A DNA stretch of 64,000 bases from Haloplanus rubicundus (GCF_003342675.1 NZ_CP031148.1:682001-746000); one strand, 5' to 3'. Shown: positions 1-11,820, counted from the stretch's first letter. Numbers and translations: made by a program. The notes: a model not told the origin generated them from the letters alone.

Positions 1-2
1 AG

Positions 3-1541
3 AACGAACTGGAGGAAGTGAAACTCGACGCGGCCGGCTTCCTGCTGGCCGCCGAGGAGAAACTCTCGATAGACGTCCAGAAACGGGAGGCGCCGCTCTC
101 TTTCGCGACGACCGACAACGCGTTCGTCGCGGAGGGGTGGATCCCGACCGAGGAGTACACCGACTTCGCGGCGGCCATCACCGACGCCGTCGGCGATCAC
201 GCCGAGGTCGAGGAGCTGGAGCGCGCGGCGTTCAAGTCCGACGGCAGCGAGGTCCACGAGGACGTCTCGGCCGGGAGCGCCGAGGGCACCGCGGCCACCG
301 ACGGCGGGGACGAGATCCGCGCCGACGGCGGCGGCAACGTCGTCATGCGCGACGACTCGCCGCCGGTCATCCCGAACAACCCCGGCGTCGTCAAGCCGTT
401 CGAGATCCTGACCCAGGCCGTCAGCCGGCCGAAGTACGACGAGTTCGACCCCACGGTCGTGCTCTTCCTGACGTTCCCGGCCTTCTTCGGGTTCATGATC
501 GGCGACTTGGGCTACGGCGCGCTCTACACCCTGATCGGGTACTACCTCTACTCCAACTTCGAGGGTGACGCGTTCAAGAGCATGGGCGGTGTCACGATCT
601 TCGCCGGGCTGTTTACGATGCTCTTTGGCATCCTCTACGGCGAATTCTTCGGCCTGCACTTGATCGCGACGTACTTCTGGGAGGGTGCGCTCGGCCTCTC
701 GCACCCGCCGATGGAGAAGGGCCTCTCGCCCGCAGGGCAGTCCTACGCCCTGACGTGGCTCGTCGTGAGCATCCTGGTGGGCATCCTCCACCTCAACGTG
801 GGCTACGTCTTCGACTTCGTCGAGAACCTCGAACTCCACGACGCGAAACACGCGCTCTTCGAGAGCGGGTCGTGGATCCTGATGTTGAACGGGCTCTGGA
901 TCGCCATCCTCTCGCCCGACCTCGTCGGCGCCACGCCCGACTTCGTGTTCACCATCTTCGACGGCACGGGCGCCGCGCCGGAGGGCGCCGAGGCGATTCA
1001 CGCCACCTACGCGCTCGGGTTCAACGGGTTCCCACAGATCGTCGGCTTGCTCGCCCTCGGGGCCTTCTTCCTGGGGTTGATCCTGCTCGTCGTGGGCGAA
1101 CCCGTCGAGGCCATCGAGTTCCTGAACGTGCTGGTGAACGCGCTGTCGTACACCCGGATCGCCGCGGTGTTGCTGGCGAAGGCGGGGATGGCCTTCACGG
1201 TCAACCTGCTGTTCTTCGGCGTGTACGTCACCGGCGAGGGACCCGAAGCGGCGTTCCACTTCGGGCTCGGCCACATGCCCGAAGTCGGGTCGATGTACCA
1301 CGGCCACGAAGTGACCGAGATCATGTTCGGCGGGCTGGTTCACTCCGGCCCGGCGATGCTGATCGTCGGCCTCCTCGTGCTCGTCCTCGGCCACGCGCTC
1401 GTCCTCGCGCTCGGCGTGACGAGCGCTGGCCTGCAGGCGGTGCGTCTCGAGTACGTGGAGTTCTTCGGGAAGTTCTACGGCGGCGGCGGTCGGGAGTACG
1501 AGCCGTTCGGCTACGAGCGGCGGTATACGACCGAAGACTGA
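3..1541 (+). CDS. atpI: A-type ATP synthase subunit I (a-type stator subunit), 5' partial
   Basis: The reading frame is already open at the left edge, so only the C-terminal part (about 512 residues) is present. After a soluble stretch it has the run of hydrophobic helices typical of subunit I/a, the membrane stator that carries protons past the K ring. The conserved SYTR segment lies near 1146-1157, and its Arg codon (1155-1157) fits the channel arginine of this family. It heads the atpI-K-E-C-F-A-B order normal for haloarchaea; atpH would be expected just outside the window. Family assignment is secure. Confidence 0.95.
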   Translation, partial: NELEEVKLDAAGFLLAAEEKLSIDVQKREAPLSFATTDNAFVAEGWIPTEEYTDFAAAITDAVGDHAEVEELERAAFKSDGSEVHEDVSAGSAEGTAATDGGDEIRADGGGNVVMRDDSPPVIPNNPGVVKPFEILTQAVSRPKYDEFDPTVVLFLTFPAFFGFMIGDLGYGALYTLIGYYLYSNFEGDAFKSMGGVTIFAGLFTMLFGILYGEFFGLHLIATYFWEGALGLSHPPMEKGLSPAGQSYALTWLVVSILVGILHLNVGYVFDFVENLELHDAKHALFESGSWILMLNGLWIAILSPDLVGATPDFVFTIFDGTGAAPEGAEAIHATYALGFNGFPQIVGLLALGAFFLGLILLVVGEPVEAIEFLNVLVNALSYTRIAAVLLAKAGMAFTVNLLFFGVYVTGEGPEAAFHFGLGHMPEVGSMYHGHEVTEIMFGGLVHSGPAMLIVGLLVLVLGHALVLALGVTSAGLQAVRLEYVEFFGKFYGGGGREYEPFGYERRYTTED

Positions 1542-1732
1542 GCGCCGCGGGGGCCTCCCCCCGTGATCCGCTCCCCCGTGTCACGCCGTACCGGACGACG
1601 ACCCAGTAGACGCCGGTTTCGCTCCCGTATTCGGCAATTTTCGCGGATCGGTTTGGGAAGCTTTATGACGGTCGTAGAGGCAACTACGGGATGTTCGGAG
1701 ACGACTAAACGGACTCCACACCACTATACACA

Positions 1733-1993
1733 ATGTACGAACTCGCAACGCAGCTGGCATCCGTCGTACTGCAGGCAGAAGGGGCAGCGGCACCGGCCAT
1801 TCCGCCCACCGCCGCCGCGGCACTGGCCGTCGGGCTGGCCGCATTCGGCGCGGGGTACGCCGAGCGCGGTATCGGCGCGGCCGCCGTCGGCGCCGTCGCC
1901 GAGGACCAGGATCTCTTCGTTCAGGGGCTGATTTTCACAGTCCTGCCGGAGACCCTCGTGATCCTCGCGCTGGTCGTCGTGTTCCTGGTCTGA
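1733..1993 (+). CDS. atpK: A-type ATP synthase subunit K (proteolipid c-ring subunit)
   Basis: 86 residues forming two transmembrane helices joined by a short polar loop (GAVAEDQD), the usual proteolipid hairpin. Glu73 in LPETLVIL in the second helix is the conserved ion-binding carboxylate. The N-terminal stretch is Ala-rich. A 191-bp gap separates it from atpI and contains a TATA-like GCTTTATG near 1659-1666, so an internal promoter giving extra K message is plausible because many copies are needed per complex. That promoter is inference; the gene identity is firm. Confidence 0.95.
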   Translation: MYELATQLASVVLQAEGAAAPAIPPTAAAALAVGLAAFGAGYAERGIGAAAVGAVAEDQDLFVQGLIFTVLPETLVILALVVVFLV

Positions 1994-2012
1994 ACACACC
2001 CTCTCGCTTATC

Positions 2013-2594
2013 ATGAGTTTAGAAACAGTTGCCGAGGACATTCGAGACGAGGCCCGCGCGCGTGCGGAGGACATCCGCGAAGAGGGCGAAGAGCGCGCCG
2101 AAGAGATCATCGCCGACGCCGAGGCCGACGCGGAGGAGATCCGCGAGGAGCGCGAGGCCGCGGTCGAACGCGAGATCGAACAGCGGCGCGAACAGGCGAT
2201 CTCCAGCGCGAAACTCGAGGCCAAGCAGGCTCGGCTGGAGGCCCGCCGCGATGCGCTGGAAGAGGTCCGCGAGGAGGTCGAGGCCGCCATCGTCGACATC
2301 GACGGCGAGCGCCGCCGGTCACTGACCGAGACGCTCCTCGAGGCGGCCGCCGAGGAGTTCGAGGAGACGGAGTCGGTCTCCGTCTACGGTCGCGCGGACG
2401 ATCAGGAACTGCTCGAAGACCTGCTCGATGGGTACGAGGGCTTCAGCGTCGCCGGCGAGCACGACTGCCTCGGCGGCGTCGTCGTCGAGAGCGAGGAGTC
2501 GCGGGTTCGCGTGAACAACACCTTCGACTCCATCCTCGAGACGGTCTGGGAGGACAACTTGAAGGAACTGAGTAACCGACTGTTCGAGCGATGA
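2013..2594 (+). CDS. atpE: A-type ATP synthase subunit E (peripheral stalk)
   Basis: 193 residues. The first roughly 100 residues are an almost uninterrupted charged helix rich in Glu, Arg and Ala, as in the peripheral stalk coiled coil of subunit E. The C-terminal third has the globular domain with the GGVVVES segment that binds the A/B head. The start ATG follows atpK by 19 bp. Its end overlaps the atpC start by 4 bp, suggesting translational coupling. Identity follows from domain layout and operon position. Confidence 0.93.
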   Translation: MSLETVAEDIRDEARARAEDIREEGEERAEEIIADAEADAEEIREEREAAVEREIEQRREQAISSAKLEAKQARLEARRDALEEVREEVEAAIVDIDGERRRSLTETLLEAAAEEFEETESVSVYGRADDQELLEDLLDGYEGFSVAGEHDCLGGVVVESEESRVRVNNTFDSILETVWEDNLKELSNRLFER

Positions 2595-3640
2595 GCGCGA
2601 GCCCCGGCAGTTCGAACCCCGAGTACGTCACTGCCCGCGTCCGGTCGCGCCGTTCGGCGCTCTTCAGCGACGACGACTACCGGAAGCTCGTCCGCATGGG
2701 ACCGGCCGAAATCGCTCGCTTCATGGAGGAGTCGGAGTACGAGCGCGAGATCAACGCGCTCGGCGCGCGTCACTCGGGGGTCGACCTCATCGAGTACGCG
2801 CTCAACCGGAACCTGGCGAAACACTTCAACGACCTGTTGGCGTGGGCGGACGGCCGCCTCTACGACCTGATCGCCCGGTATCTCCGGAAGTTCGACGCGT
2901 GGAACGTCAAGACGGTCCTGCGCGGGATCTACTCCGGCGCGGACCGCGAGAGCGTGGAGACGGACCTCATCCGCGCGGGCGAACTGGACGACCGGCTGCT
3001 CGACCGACTGCTCGACGCGGGCTCCATCGAGGAGGCCATCGACCTGCTCGACCGGACGATGTTCGCGGACCCACTCCGTGCGGCGTTCGACGACTACGAG
3101 GACAGCGGCGTGCTCGTCCCGCTGGAGAACGCAATCGACCGCGTGTTCTACGAACAGCTCCTGTCGGGGCTGGTCGTCAGCGAGGCGACCGAGACGTACC
3201 GCGAGTTCCTGCAGGCGGAGATCGACTTCCGGAACGCCCGGAACGCGCTCCGGCTGGCCCGGAGCGGCGCCGACGTCGACCCCTCGGAGTACTTCATCGA
3301 GGGCGGTCGGCTCTTCACCGCGGGGCAGTTGAACGCGCTGGCGTCGAACGTCGACGAACTCGTCGCGACGATCCGCGAGAGCACGTACGGCGACGACCTC
3401 GACGATGCGCTCGACGAGTTCGAGGCGGCGAACAGCCTCATCTCGCTCGAGCGCGCGCTCGACGCGGCACTGCTCGAATACTCGGACCGGCTCGGCTTCG
3501 TCCACCCGCTGTCGGTGGCGCCGGTCATCTCCTACATCCTCGCGAAGGAGCGCGAGGTGGACAACATCCGCGCCATCGCCCGCGGCCGCGAGGCCGGCCT
3601 GTCCGAGGAGGAGATCGAGGAGGAACTGGTGATCCTATGA
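2591..3640 (+). CDS. atpC: A-type ATP synthase subunit C (central stalk socket)
   Basis: 349 residues of the V-ATPase d/A-ATPase C family, the funnel-shaped adaptor that docks the central stalk on the K ring. The N-terminal part (SNPEYVTARVRSRRSALFS) and the repeated helical blocks with NAxxLAR-type segments match the family, as does the length. It overlaps atpE by 4 bp upstream and atpF by 4 bp (ATGA at 3637-3640) downstream, so these genes are almost certainly co-translated. Confidence 0.93.
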   Translation: MSASPGSSNPEYVTARVRSRRSALFSDDDYRKLVRMGPAEIARFMEESEYEREINALGARHSGVDLIEYALNRNLAKHFNDLLAWADGRLYDLIARYLRKFDAWNVKTVLRGIYSGADRESVETDLIRAGELDDRLLDRLLDAGSIEEAIDLLDRTMFADPLRAAFDDYEDSGVLVPLENAIDRVFYEQLLSGLVVSEATETYREFLQAEIDFRNARNALRLARSGADVDPSEYFIEGGRLFTAGQLNALASNVDELVATIRESTYGDDLDDALDEFEAANSLISLERALDAALLEYSDRLGFVHPLSVAPVISYILAKEREVDNIRAIARGREAGLSEEEIEEELVIL

Positions 3641-3960
3641 GCCAGGAAATCGCCGTCATCGGCAGCCCTGACTTCACGACGGGCTTTCGACTCGCGGGCG
3701 TGCGGAAGTTCGAGAACGTACCGGACGAACAGAAGGAAGAAGAGCTCGACGACGCCGTCATGCGGACGCTCGACGACGACGACGTCGGCATCGTCGTGAT
3801 GCACGACGAGGACATGGCGCATCTCTCCCGGACCGCTCGGGAGGCCGTCGAGGGCAGCATCGAACCGGTGCTGGTCACCCTCGGCGGCGGCGCCGGCAGC
3901 GGCGGCCTGCGCCAGCAGATCAAGCGAGCCATCGGTATCGACCTGATGGAGGAAGACTAA
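3637..3960 (+). CDS. atpF: A-type ATP synthase subunit F (central stalk)
   Basis: 107 residues. It begins [13 protein letters not shown] and has the small Rossmann-like alternating beta/alpha pattern of subunit F, with the GIVVMHD strand and the C-terminal helix [12 protein letters not shown] that inserts into the A/B head. The ATG overlaps the atpC stop. The next gene, atpA, starts one base after its stop. Length and position match the haloarchaeal operon. Confidence 0.92.
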   Translation: MSQEIAVIGSPDFTTGFRLAGVRKFENVPDEQKEEELDDAVMRTLDDDDVGIVVMHDEDMAHLSRTAREAVEGSIEPVLVTLGGGAGSGGLRQQIKRAIGIDLMEED

Positions 3961-3961
3961 C

Positions 3962-5731
<1,770 letters not shown>

Positions 5732-5732
5732 G

Positions 5733-7142
5733 ATGAAAGAGTACAAGACGATCACCGAGATCAGCGGCCCGCTGGTGTTCGCCGAGGTCGACAAACCCAT
5801 CGGCTACGACGAGATGGTGGAAATCGAGACCGCCGACGGCGAGATCCGCCGGGGGCAGGTGCTCGAGTCCGAGGACGGCCTCGTCGCCATCCAGGTGTTC
5901 GAAGGCACTTCGGGCATCGACAAGAACGCGTTCGTCCGCTTCCAGGGCGAGACGCTGAAGATGAAGCTGACCGAGGACCTCCTCGGTCGCGTTCTCTCCG
6001 GGTCGGGCGAACCCATCGACGACGGGCCCGCAATCGAACCCGAGAAGCGCGAGGACATCGTCGGCGCGGCGATCAACCCCTACTCCCGCGAGTACCCCGA
6101 GGAGTTCATCCAGACCGGCGTCTCCGCCATCGACGGTATGAACACCCTCGTTCGCGGGCAGAAGCTCCCCATCTTCTCCGGCTCCGGCCTGCCGCACAAC
6201 GAGCTCGCGCTCCAGATCGCACGACAGGCGAGCGTCCCCGAGGAGGAGGAAGGTGGCGAAGGCTCCGAGTTCGCCGTCATCTTCGGTGCGATGGGCATCA
6301 CGGCCGAGGAGGCCAACGAGTTCATGGACGACTTCGAGCGCACCGGCGCGCTGGAACGCTCGGTCGTCTTCATGAACCTCGCGGACGACCCCGCCGTCGA
6401 GCGGACGGTCACGCCGCGGATGGCCCTGACGACCGCCGAGTATCTCGCCTTCGAGAAGGATTACCACGTGCTGGTGATCCTGACGGACATGACCAACTAC
6501 TGCGAGGCGCTCCGTGAGATCGGTGCCGCCCGCGAGGAGGTGCCGGGTCGCCGTGGCTACCCCGGCTACATGTACACCGACCTGGCCCAGCTCTACGAGC
6601 GCGCCGGTCGGATTCAGGGCCGCGACGGATCGGTGACCCAGATTCCGATTCTGACGATGCCCGGCGACGACGACACGCACCCGATCCCGGACCTGACGGG
6701 CTACATCACGGAGGGGCAGATCTACGTCGACCGCGACCTCAACAGTCAGGGCGTCCAGCCCCCGGTCAACGTGCTTCCCTCCCTGTCGCGCCTGATGGAC
6801 GACGGGATCGGTGAAGGGCTCACCCGTGCGGACCACGCCGACGTCTCCGACCAGATGTACGCCGCGTACGCGGAGGGTGAGGACCTGCGCGACCTGGTGA
6901 ACATCGTCGGTCGCGAGGCGCTGAGCGACCGGGACAACAAGTATCTCGACTTCGCCGACGAGTTCGAACGCGAGTTCGTCGACCAGGGCTTCGACACCAA
7001 CCGCGACATCGACGAGACCCTCGACATCGGCTGGGACCTCCTCTCGAACCTCCCGAAAGAGGAGCTCAACCGGATCGACGAGGAGCTCATCGCGGAGCAC
7101 TACCGCGAAGACGCGGTCGAGGAAGAGGCGACCGCGGACTGA
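5733..7142 (+). CDS. atpB: A-type ATP synthase regulatory subunit B
   Basis: 469 residues. The fold is that of subunit A but the P-loop is replaced by [14 protein letters not shown], the normal degenerate form in the non-catalytic B subunit. Other family blocks are [13 protein letters not shown] and [15 protein letters not shown]. In most haloarchaea atpD follows directly; here the next gene is a bat-like regulator and atpD is found only at 11855, about 4.7 kb downstream. Confidence 0.97.
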   Translation: MKEYKTITEISGPLVFAEVDKPIGYDEMVEIETADGEIRRGQVLESEDGLVAIQVFEGTSGIDKNAFVRFQGETLKMKLTEDLLGRVLSGSGEPIDDGPAIEPEKREDIVGAAINPYSREYPEEFIQTGVSAIDGMNTLVRGQKLPIFSGSGLPHNELALQIARQASVPEEEEGGEGSEFAVIFGAMGITAEEANEFMDDFERTGALERSVVFMNLADDPAVERTVTPRMALTTAEYLAFEKDYHVLVILTDMTNYCEALREIGAAREEVPGRRGYPGYMYTDLAQLYERAGRIQGRDGSVTQIPILTMPGDDDTHPIPDLTGYITEGQIYVDRDLNSQGVQPPVNVLPSLSRLMDDGIGEGLTRADHADVSDQMYAAYAEGEDLRDLVNIVGREALSDRDNKYLDFADEFEREFVDQGFDTNRDIDETLDIGWDLLSNLPKEELNRIDEELIAEHYREDAVEEEATAD

Positions 7143-7251
7143 TCACGGCGACTTCTTTCATCTCGGCGGAAACCCCCGCCATTTGTTGACGATCGGACAG
7201 CAATCGTTCGGCGGTCGACAGTCATTTTATCTCCCGTTCCTACGGCAGGAC

Positions 7252-8919
7252 ATGTCTGAGGGGCCGAGTTCAACGGCTGTGGGCGCGCCCGTCGTTCCCG
7301 GGGAATCCAGCGGCGAGACGACGACTGCCGCCAGCACCGACGCCGTCGACGAGGCGTTGAAGACGCGGACGATGGACGAGGCGCCGATCGGCATCACCAT
7401 CGCGGACGCGACGGAGCCGGACATGCCGCTGGTGTACGCCAACGCCGCCTTCGAGCGCATCACGGGCTACCCCCCGGAGTACGCCGTCGGGCGCAACTGT
7501 CGGTTCCTGCAGGGCGAGGGGACCCGCGACGAACCGGTCGCGAAGATGCGTGCGGCCATCGAGAACGACACCTCGACGACGGTCGAACTCCGGAACTACC
7601 GCCGCGACGGCGAACTGTTCTGGAACGAGGTAACCATCGCACCGCTCCGCGACGACGACGGCGCGGTGACCTACTACGTCGGCTTCCAGCAGGAGGTGAC
7701 CCGACGCAAGAAAGCGGAGCAGGCGGCGGCCCGCCGGGCGGCCCGAATCGAGCGGGAACGCGCGGCCCAGGAGCTCCTGCTCGACCGCCTCAACGGCGTC
7801 GTCGCCGAGGTGACGAGCGGGGTGGCGGAGGCCCGGTCGCGGTCGGCCCTGGAACGGCGCGTCGTCGAAGGGTTGGCGGCGACGTACGCCGGTGCGTGGA
7901 TCGGGACCTACCAACCCGCCGAGGAGGCAGTCGTCCGCGGCGCCGCCGCGGGCTGGACCGGTGACGACGAGGTAGCGGGCGAGGACGCCGTCGCCGTCGA
8001 CGAGTCCCGTACCGATCCGGTCGGTGTGGCCGTCACGCGGGCGGTCACCGACCGACAGGTGTGGATTCAGGCGTGTACCGACCCGACGACGCCGGCGACG
8101 GCCGTCGCCGCGGTGCCCCTCCACTACGGCGACGCGATGTACGGTGTCGCCGTGGTGTTCGCCGAGAACAACAGCGAGTTCGACGACCACGAGCGTGCGG
8201 TCCTTCGGTCTCTGGGGCGAACCGTCGCCACGGGCATCAACACGCTGGAGAGCCAGCGGACGCTCCGAAGCGAGGAGACCATCGAACTGCAGTTCACCGT
8301 CATGCAGCATCCGCTGGTCGACGTGGCCGGCGCCCTCGACTGTCGGCTGGCGTACCGGGGGAACGTCGCCGACCGCGACCGGTCGACGAGCCTCTTCGAA
8401 CTGTCGGACGCGACGGCCGAGGCGGTCCGGGCGGCGGCCGACGGCACGGCCGTCACGGTCCACGCCGTCCTCTTCGAGGGCGAGACGGGCTGTCTCGTCG
8501 AACTGTCGATCGTGGACGACAGCCTCCGTGGGCTGCTCGCGGACCACGGTGCCGAACTGCGAGACATACGCGTCGACAGCAGCGTCGCACGGTTCACCGT
8601 CGAGGTGGCCCGGGAGTCGCTGGCGCGGTCGCTGGCGGACGCCGTGCTGGAGCGATACGAGGGTGGTGATCTGGCCAGCTACCGACACACCGAGCGACGC
8701 GAAGAGACGCGCCAGGAGTTCGTCGCCCGCCTTCGCGACGAACTGACCGACCGGCAGTACGCGGCCCTGATGCGGGCGTACACCGGCGGTTTCTTCGAGT
8801 GGCCCCACGAGGCGACGGGCGACGACCTCGCCGAGGCGATGGGCGTCTGTCGGTCGACGTTCCACGAGCACCTGCGCGCGGCCCAGCGGAAGCTCATCGG
8901 GGCGATTCTGGACCGGTAG
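7252..8919 (+). CDS. bat: Bat-type regulator: LOV/PAS, GAF and HTH_10 domains
   Basis: 555 residues from the ATG at 7252 (an in-frame upstream TTG-initiated extension is possible but less likely). The PAS domain at about residues 40-155 has a full LOV signature: GRNCRFLQGEGT with Cys83, then LRNYRRDG, FWNEVTIAPL and YYVGFQQEVT, suggesting a flavin-binding blue-light sensor. A GAF-like region follows at about 185-345. The C-terminal 60 residues (LTDRQYAALMRAYTGGFFEWP, then a helix-turn-helix) are the HTH_10 DNA-binding domain of the bacterioopsin activator family. It sits 56 bp upstream of bop, whose promoter carries a Bat-type activator palindrome, so activation of bop is the obvious role. 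Light response itself is inference. Confidence 0.93.
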   Translation: MSEGPSSTAVGAPVVPGESSGETTTAASTDAVDEALKTRTMDEAPIGITIADATEPDMPLVYANAAFERITGYPPEYAVGRNCRFLQGEGTRDEPVAKMRAAIENDTSTTVELRNYRRDGELFWNEVTIAPLRDDDGAVTYYVGFQQEVTRRKKAEQAAARRAARIERERAAQELLLDRLNGVVAEVTSGVAEARSRSALERRVVEGLAATYAGAWIGTYQPAEEAVVRGAAAGWTGDDEVAGEDAVAVDESRTDPVGVAVTRAVTDRQVWIQACTDPTTPATAVAAVPLHYGDAMYGVAVVFAENNSEFDDHERAVLRSLGRTVATGINTLESQRTLRSEETIELQFTVMQHPLVDVAGALDCRLAYRGNVADRDRSTSLFELSDATAEAVRAAADGTAVTVHAVLFEGETGCLVELSIVDDSLRGLLADHGAELRDIRVDSSVARFTVEVARESLARSLADAVLERYEGGDLASYRHTERREETRQEFVARLRDELTDRQYAALMRAYTGGFFEWPHEATGDDLAEAMGVCRSTFHEHLRAAQRKLIGAILDR

Positions 8920-8934
8920 CCCAACTAGTTGGGG
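8919..8934 (+). promoter_or_regulatory. Bat upstream activator sequence (UAS) of bop
   Basis: The 14-bp segment CCCAACTAGTTGGG (8920-8933) is a perfect palindrome starting one base after the bat stop codon. It matches the published Halobacterium bop UAS pattern as I recall it (ACC-c-n-actag-TT-n-GG) at all but the first position. Its centre lies about 50 bp upstream of the bop ATG, the spacing expected for a leaderless bop transcript with the TATA element between. The match is seen in sequence; regulation by Bat is inferred. Confidence 0.85.
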
Positions 8935-8975
8935 ACGCTGCTTAGGCCAATCGACCGTCAAATATTGCCTGCATC

Positions 8976-9725
8976 ATGCCACAACCTGGTAGCGAGGGGA
9001 TTTGGCTCTGGATCGGCACGCTCGGCATGTTCCTGGGGATGTTGTACTTCATCGCCAGGGGCTGGGGCGAAACGAACGAACGGCGACAGGAGTTCTACAT
9101 CGTCACCATATTCATCACCGCCATCGCGTTCGTGAACTATCTCGCGATGGCGCTCGGCTTCGGGTTGACGATGGTGACGGTCGGTGGCGAGGAGCTACCG
9201 ATCTACTGGGCGCGGTACACGGACTGGTTTTTCACCACACCGCTGCTGTTGATCGACCTCGGCCTGCTGGCCGGGGCGAGCCGGAACGAGCTATCGTCGC
9301 TCGTCAGCCTGGACATGCTGATGATCGGGACGGGCGTCGTGGCGACGCTCTCGGCCGGTCCCGGCGTGCTCACCGAGGGCGCGCGGCGGCTGGTCTGGTG
9401 GGGCGTCTCGACGGGCTTCCTGCTCGTCCTGCTGTACATGCTGTACGGCTCGCTCGACGAGAAGGCCAGTCGGCTCTCGGGTGACGCGGCGTCGACGTTC
9501 AGCACCCTGCGGACGCTGATCGTGGTCGTCTGGCTCGTCTACCCCGTGTGGTGGATCGTCGGCACCGAGGGGCTCGGGGTCATCTCGCTGTACATCGAGA
9601 CGGCCGGCTTCATGGTGCTCGACCTGGTCGCGAAGGTCGGCTTCGGTATCATCCTGCTGTCGAGCCGCGAAGTGCTCGACGCCGCGGGATCGACGTCGCC
9701 GGCGGCCGAACCGGCCGACGACTGA
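8976..9725 (+). CDS. bop: Bacteriorhodopsin, light-driven proton pump
   Basis: 249 residues with seven transmembrane helices. Proton pump residues are all present. They are Arg80, Asp83 (acceptor, equivalent to D85) and Asp94 (donor, D96) in [17 protein letters not shown]; Asp113 (D115); Glu198 and Glu208 (release group, E194/E204); and Asp216 and the retinal Schiff-base Lys220 (D212/K216) in [13 protein letters not shown]. This excludes halorhodopsin (which has T in place of D85) and makes a sensory rhodopsin unlikely. The protein pumps H+ outward in light, feeding the ATP synthase encoded on both sides. Transcription is probably leaderless from the Bat-controlled promoter. Confidence 0.97.
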   Translation: MPQPGSEGIWLWIGTLGMFLGMLYFIARGWGETNERRQEFYIVTIFITAIAFVNYLAMALGFGLTMVTVGGEELPIYWARYTDWFFTTPLLLIDLGLLAGASRNELSSLVSLDMLMIGTGVVATLSAGPGVLTEGARRLVWWGVSTGFLLVLLYMLYGSLDEKASRLSGDAASTFSTLRTLIVVVWLVYPVWWIVGTEGLGVISLYIETAGFMVLDLVAKVGFGIILLSSREVLDAAGSTSPAAEPADD

Positions 9726-9945
9726 GGTAGGGGGTCTCGTTGCCGTCCGGCGACGCTCGCCGGGTCGATCCGGCGAGGGTCCCCGGCGACTTCCGATACT
9801 CCCTGCGAGACGGGGCGTCCGAACGGCGCACCGACGCCGGACGGGAGGCCGAAATTCCCGTCCGTGATAGCGCGATCCGAGAATCTTTAGGGGACAACGG
9901 CGAACGGCTGTACGATCACACGGCGGCGGCACGACGAAGATACCC
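9726..9945. other. Intergenic gap between bop and crtY
   Basis: The 220 bp hold no convincing gene. A TATA-like stretch (GAATCTTTAGG, near 9881-9891) lies about 55-65 bp before crtY, so crtY-brp may have its own promoter. I see no second copy of the Bat palindrome here. Confidence 0.5.
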
Positions 9946-10761
9946 ATGACTGGACCAACGTACCTGCAGTTTCACCTGGCGTTCCTGCTCCCGGCCGCGA
10001 TGCTCATGGTCGCGACGGCGTTCGTGAGTCGGGCGCAGATGAGTGCTGCCGTCCGCCCGCTCGGCGTCGGGCGCACGTACTGGACGGGCGTCGCCATCAT
10101 CACCGTCATCGCCTTGGTGTACACGACGCCGTGGGACAACTACCTCATCGCGACCGGCGTCTGGTGGTACGGCGACGGGAGCACGCTCGTCACGCTCTGG
10201 CACGCGCCGCTCGAGGAGTACCTCTTCATCCTCGTACAGCCGTGGCTGACGGCACTCTGGCTCTCGCATCTCTCGCTGCCGACCGAGTGGCCGTCGGTCA
10301 CGCGGCCGATCCGAACGCGGGTCGTCGCGACCGCTCTCGCCGGCGTCCTCTTCGTCGTCGGCTGGACGCTGCTCGGCAGCGACGCCACGTTCTACCTCGG
10401 GGCGATCACCGCCTGGGCCGCACCGGTGCTGGCGCTCCAGTGGGCGGTCGGGGCGCCACAGCTCTGGGCGCGGCGACGGCTCGTCGCGCTCGGCACGCTC
10501 GTTCCCACGACGTATCTCTGCGTCGCCGACCGCATCGCCATCGAGTACGGCATCTGGGTCCTCTCGGAGCGGTACACGACCGGCCTCACCGTCGCCGGAC
10601 TTCCCGTCGAGGAGGCCACGTTCTTCCTCGTGACGAACCTCTTCGTCGTGCAGGGGCTGATCCTCTACCGGTGGGTGCTGGACTGGTGGGCCGCGGACGA
10701 CCGGGACGTGTCGGAGCCCCGCGTCCCGGCCGGCATCGACCCCGAGACGGACTCGACGTAG
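9946..10761 (+). CDS. crtY: Lycopene beta-cyclase (CrtYcd-type)
   Basis: 271 residues, strongly hydrophobic, with the two-fold repeated architecture of fused CrtYc/CrtYd cyclases. Motifs are TTPWDNY, the acidic PLEEYLFI in the first half and PVEEATFF in the second half, where the glutamates are thought to act in cyclisation. It converts lycopene to beta-carotene in the membrane, the precursor of retinal. It abuts brp directly (stop at 10761, next start at 10762), so the pair is co-translated. Its place beside bop links it to bacteriorhodopsin chromophore supply. Confidence 0.93.
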   Translation: MTGPTYLQFHLAFLLPAAMLMVATAFVSRAQMSAAVRPLGVGRTYWTGVAIITVIALVYTTPWDNYLIATGVWWYGDGSTLVTLWHAPLEEYLFILVQPWLTALWLSHLSLPTEWPSVTRPIRTRVVATALAGVLFVVGWTLLGSDATFYLGAITAWAAPVLALQWAVGAPQLWARRRLVALGTLVPTTYLCVADRIAIEYGIWVLSERYTTGLTVAGLPVEEATFFLVTNLFVVQGLILYRWVLDWWAADDRDVSEPRVPAGIDPETDST

Positions 10762-11820
10762 ATGACCCGGACCGTGCGCGGGACGGCGGCGCCCGGCGGC
10801 GACGCCGAACTGGCGGCGCTCGTGCGCGCGGTGGGCTGTCGTCCCGCGTGGGTCACCGTCGGCCTCGTGGGGCTGGGGTCGCTCGTCGCCGCCGCGGTCG
10901 GTCCCATCCCCGTCCCGGCGTGGCTGCGCTATCTCCCCCTGGCGGCGAGCCTGCTCCTTTTCGGCCTGCCACACGGCGCCGTCGACCACCTCGCGCCGAC
11001 CCGCGCCGCCGGCCGGCCGACGACGCCCCGGTCGATGGCGGCCGTCGGCCTCGCGTACCTCCTGCTCGGCGGCGCCTACGCCGCGCTGTGGGTCGTGGCG
11101 CCCGTCGCGTCGGCGGCGCTGTTCGTCGCCTTGACCTGGCTCCACTGGGGACAGGGCGACCTGTACGCGCTGGACGCGCTGGGGAGTTCACATCTCGAAA
11201 GCGCGGGCGTGCGCGCGGGAACGGTGGTCGTCCGCGGCGGCCTCCCCATGCTCGTCCCTCTTCTGCGCTACCCGGAGCGGTACCGGGACGTCGTCGACGC
11301 GTGGGTGGCGCTGTTCGGCCGGGACCTCGGAGCGGCGTGGCTCGTCGCCCCCGACACGCGCGTGGCGCTCGGGCTGGCCTTCGCGGGGGTGACCCTCGCG
11401 ACGCTCGCGGCGGGCTATCGCGACACCGCGGGGTGGCGACTCGACGCCGCCGAGACGCTGCTCCTGTGGGCGTACTTCCTCGTCGTCCCGCCGCTCGTCG
11501 CCATCGGCGTCTACTTCTGCGTGTGGCACTCGCTCCGACACGTCGGCCGACTGATGGGCGTCGACGACGGCGCCCGCGCGGCGTTCCGGACGCGGGGGGT
11601 GCTCGCGGCGCTGGCCCGGACGGGACGGGACGCGGCACCGCTGACCGCCGTCTCGGTCGTTCTCCTGGTCGGGGTGGGGGTCGTCGCCGGCGTCGACACC
11701 GATCCCCGCCTCCTGGCTGCGTTGTATCTGGTCTTCATCGCCGTGTTGACCCTCCCACACGTCGCGGTCGTGACGTGGATGGATCGGGTCGAGGGCGCCG
11801 GGCTGGGTCGGAAACAGTAA
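10762..11820 (+). CDS. brp: Brp/Blh family beta-carotene 15,15'-dioxygenase
   Basis: 352 residues with many membrane helices. Family histidine motifs are present: [11 protein letters not shown] (His71, His76), WLHWGQGD (His128), [13 protein letters not shown] and [10 protein letters not shown]. These histidines bind the iron that cleaves beta-carotene into two retinals. Together with crtY and bop it forms a compact module making both chromophore and apoprotein. I cannot separate brp from its paralogue blh by sequence; proximity to bop favours brp. Confidence 0.92.
   Translation: MTRTVRGTAAPGGDAELAALVRAVGCRPAWVTVGLVGLGSLVAAAVGPIPVPAWLRYLPLAASLLLFGLPHGAVDHLAPTRAAGRPTTPRSMAAVGLAYLLLGGAYAALWVVAPVASAALFVALTWLHWGQGDLYALDALGSSHLESAGVRAGTVVVRGGLPMLVPLLRYPERYRDVVDAWVALFGRDLGAAWLVAPDTRVALGLAFAGVTLATLAAGYRDTAGWRLDAAETLLLWAYFLVVPPLVAIGVYFCVWHSLRHVGRLMGVDDGARAAFRTRGVLAALARTGRDAAPLTAVSVVLLVGVGVVAGVDTDPRLLAALYLVFIAVLTLPHVAVVTWMDRVEGAGLGRKQ

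Noticed and set aside
2605-2625. tRNA T-loop-like GTTCGAACCCC
   Set aside because: It lies inside the atpC coding region and no cloverleaf can be formed around it.
8976-9725. Halorhodopsin or sensory rhodopsin
   Set aside because: Both proton acceptor and donor aspartates and the two release-group glutamates are present, and the gene sits with bat and brp.
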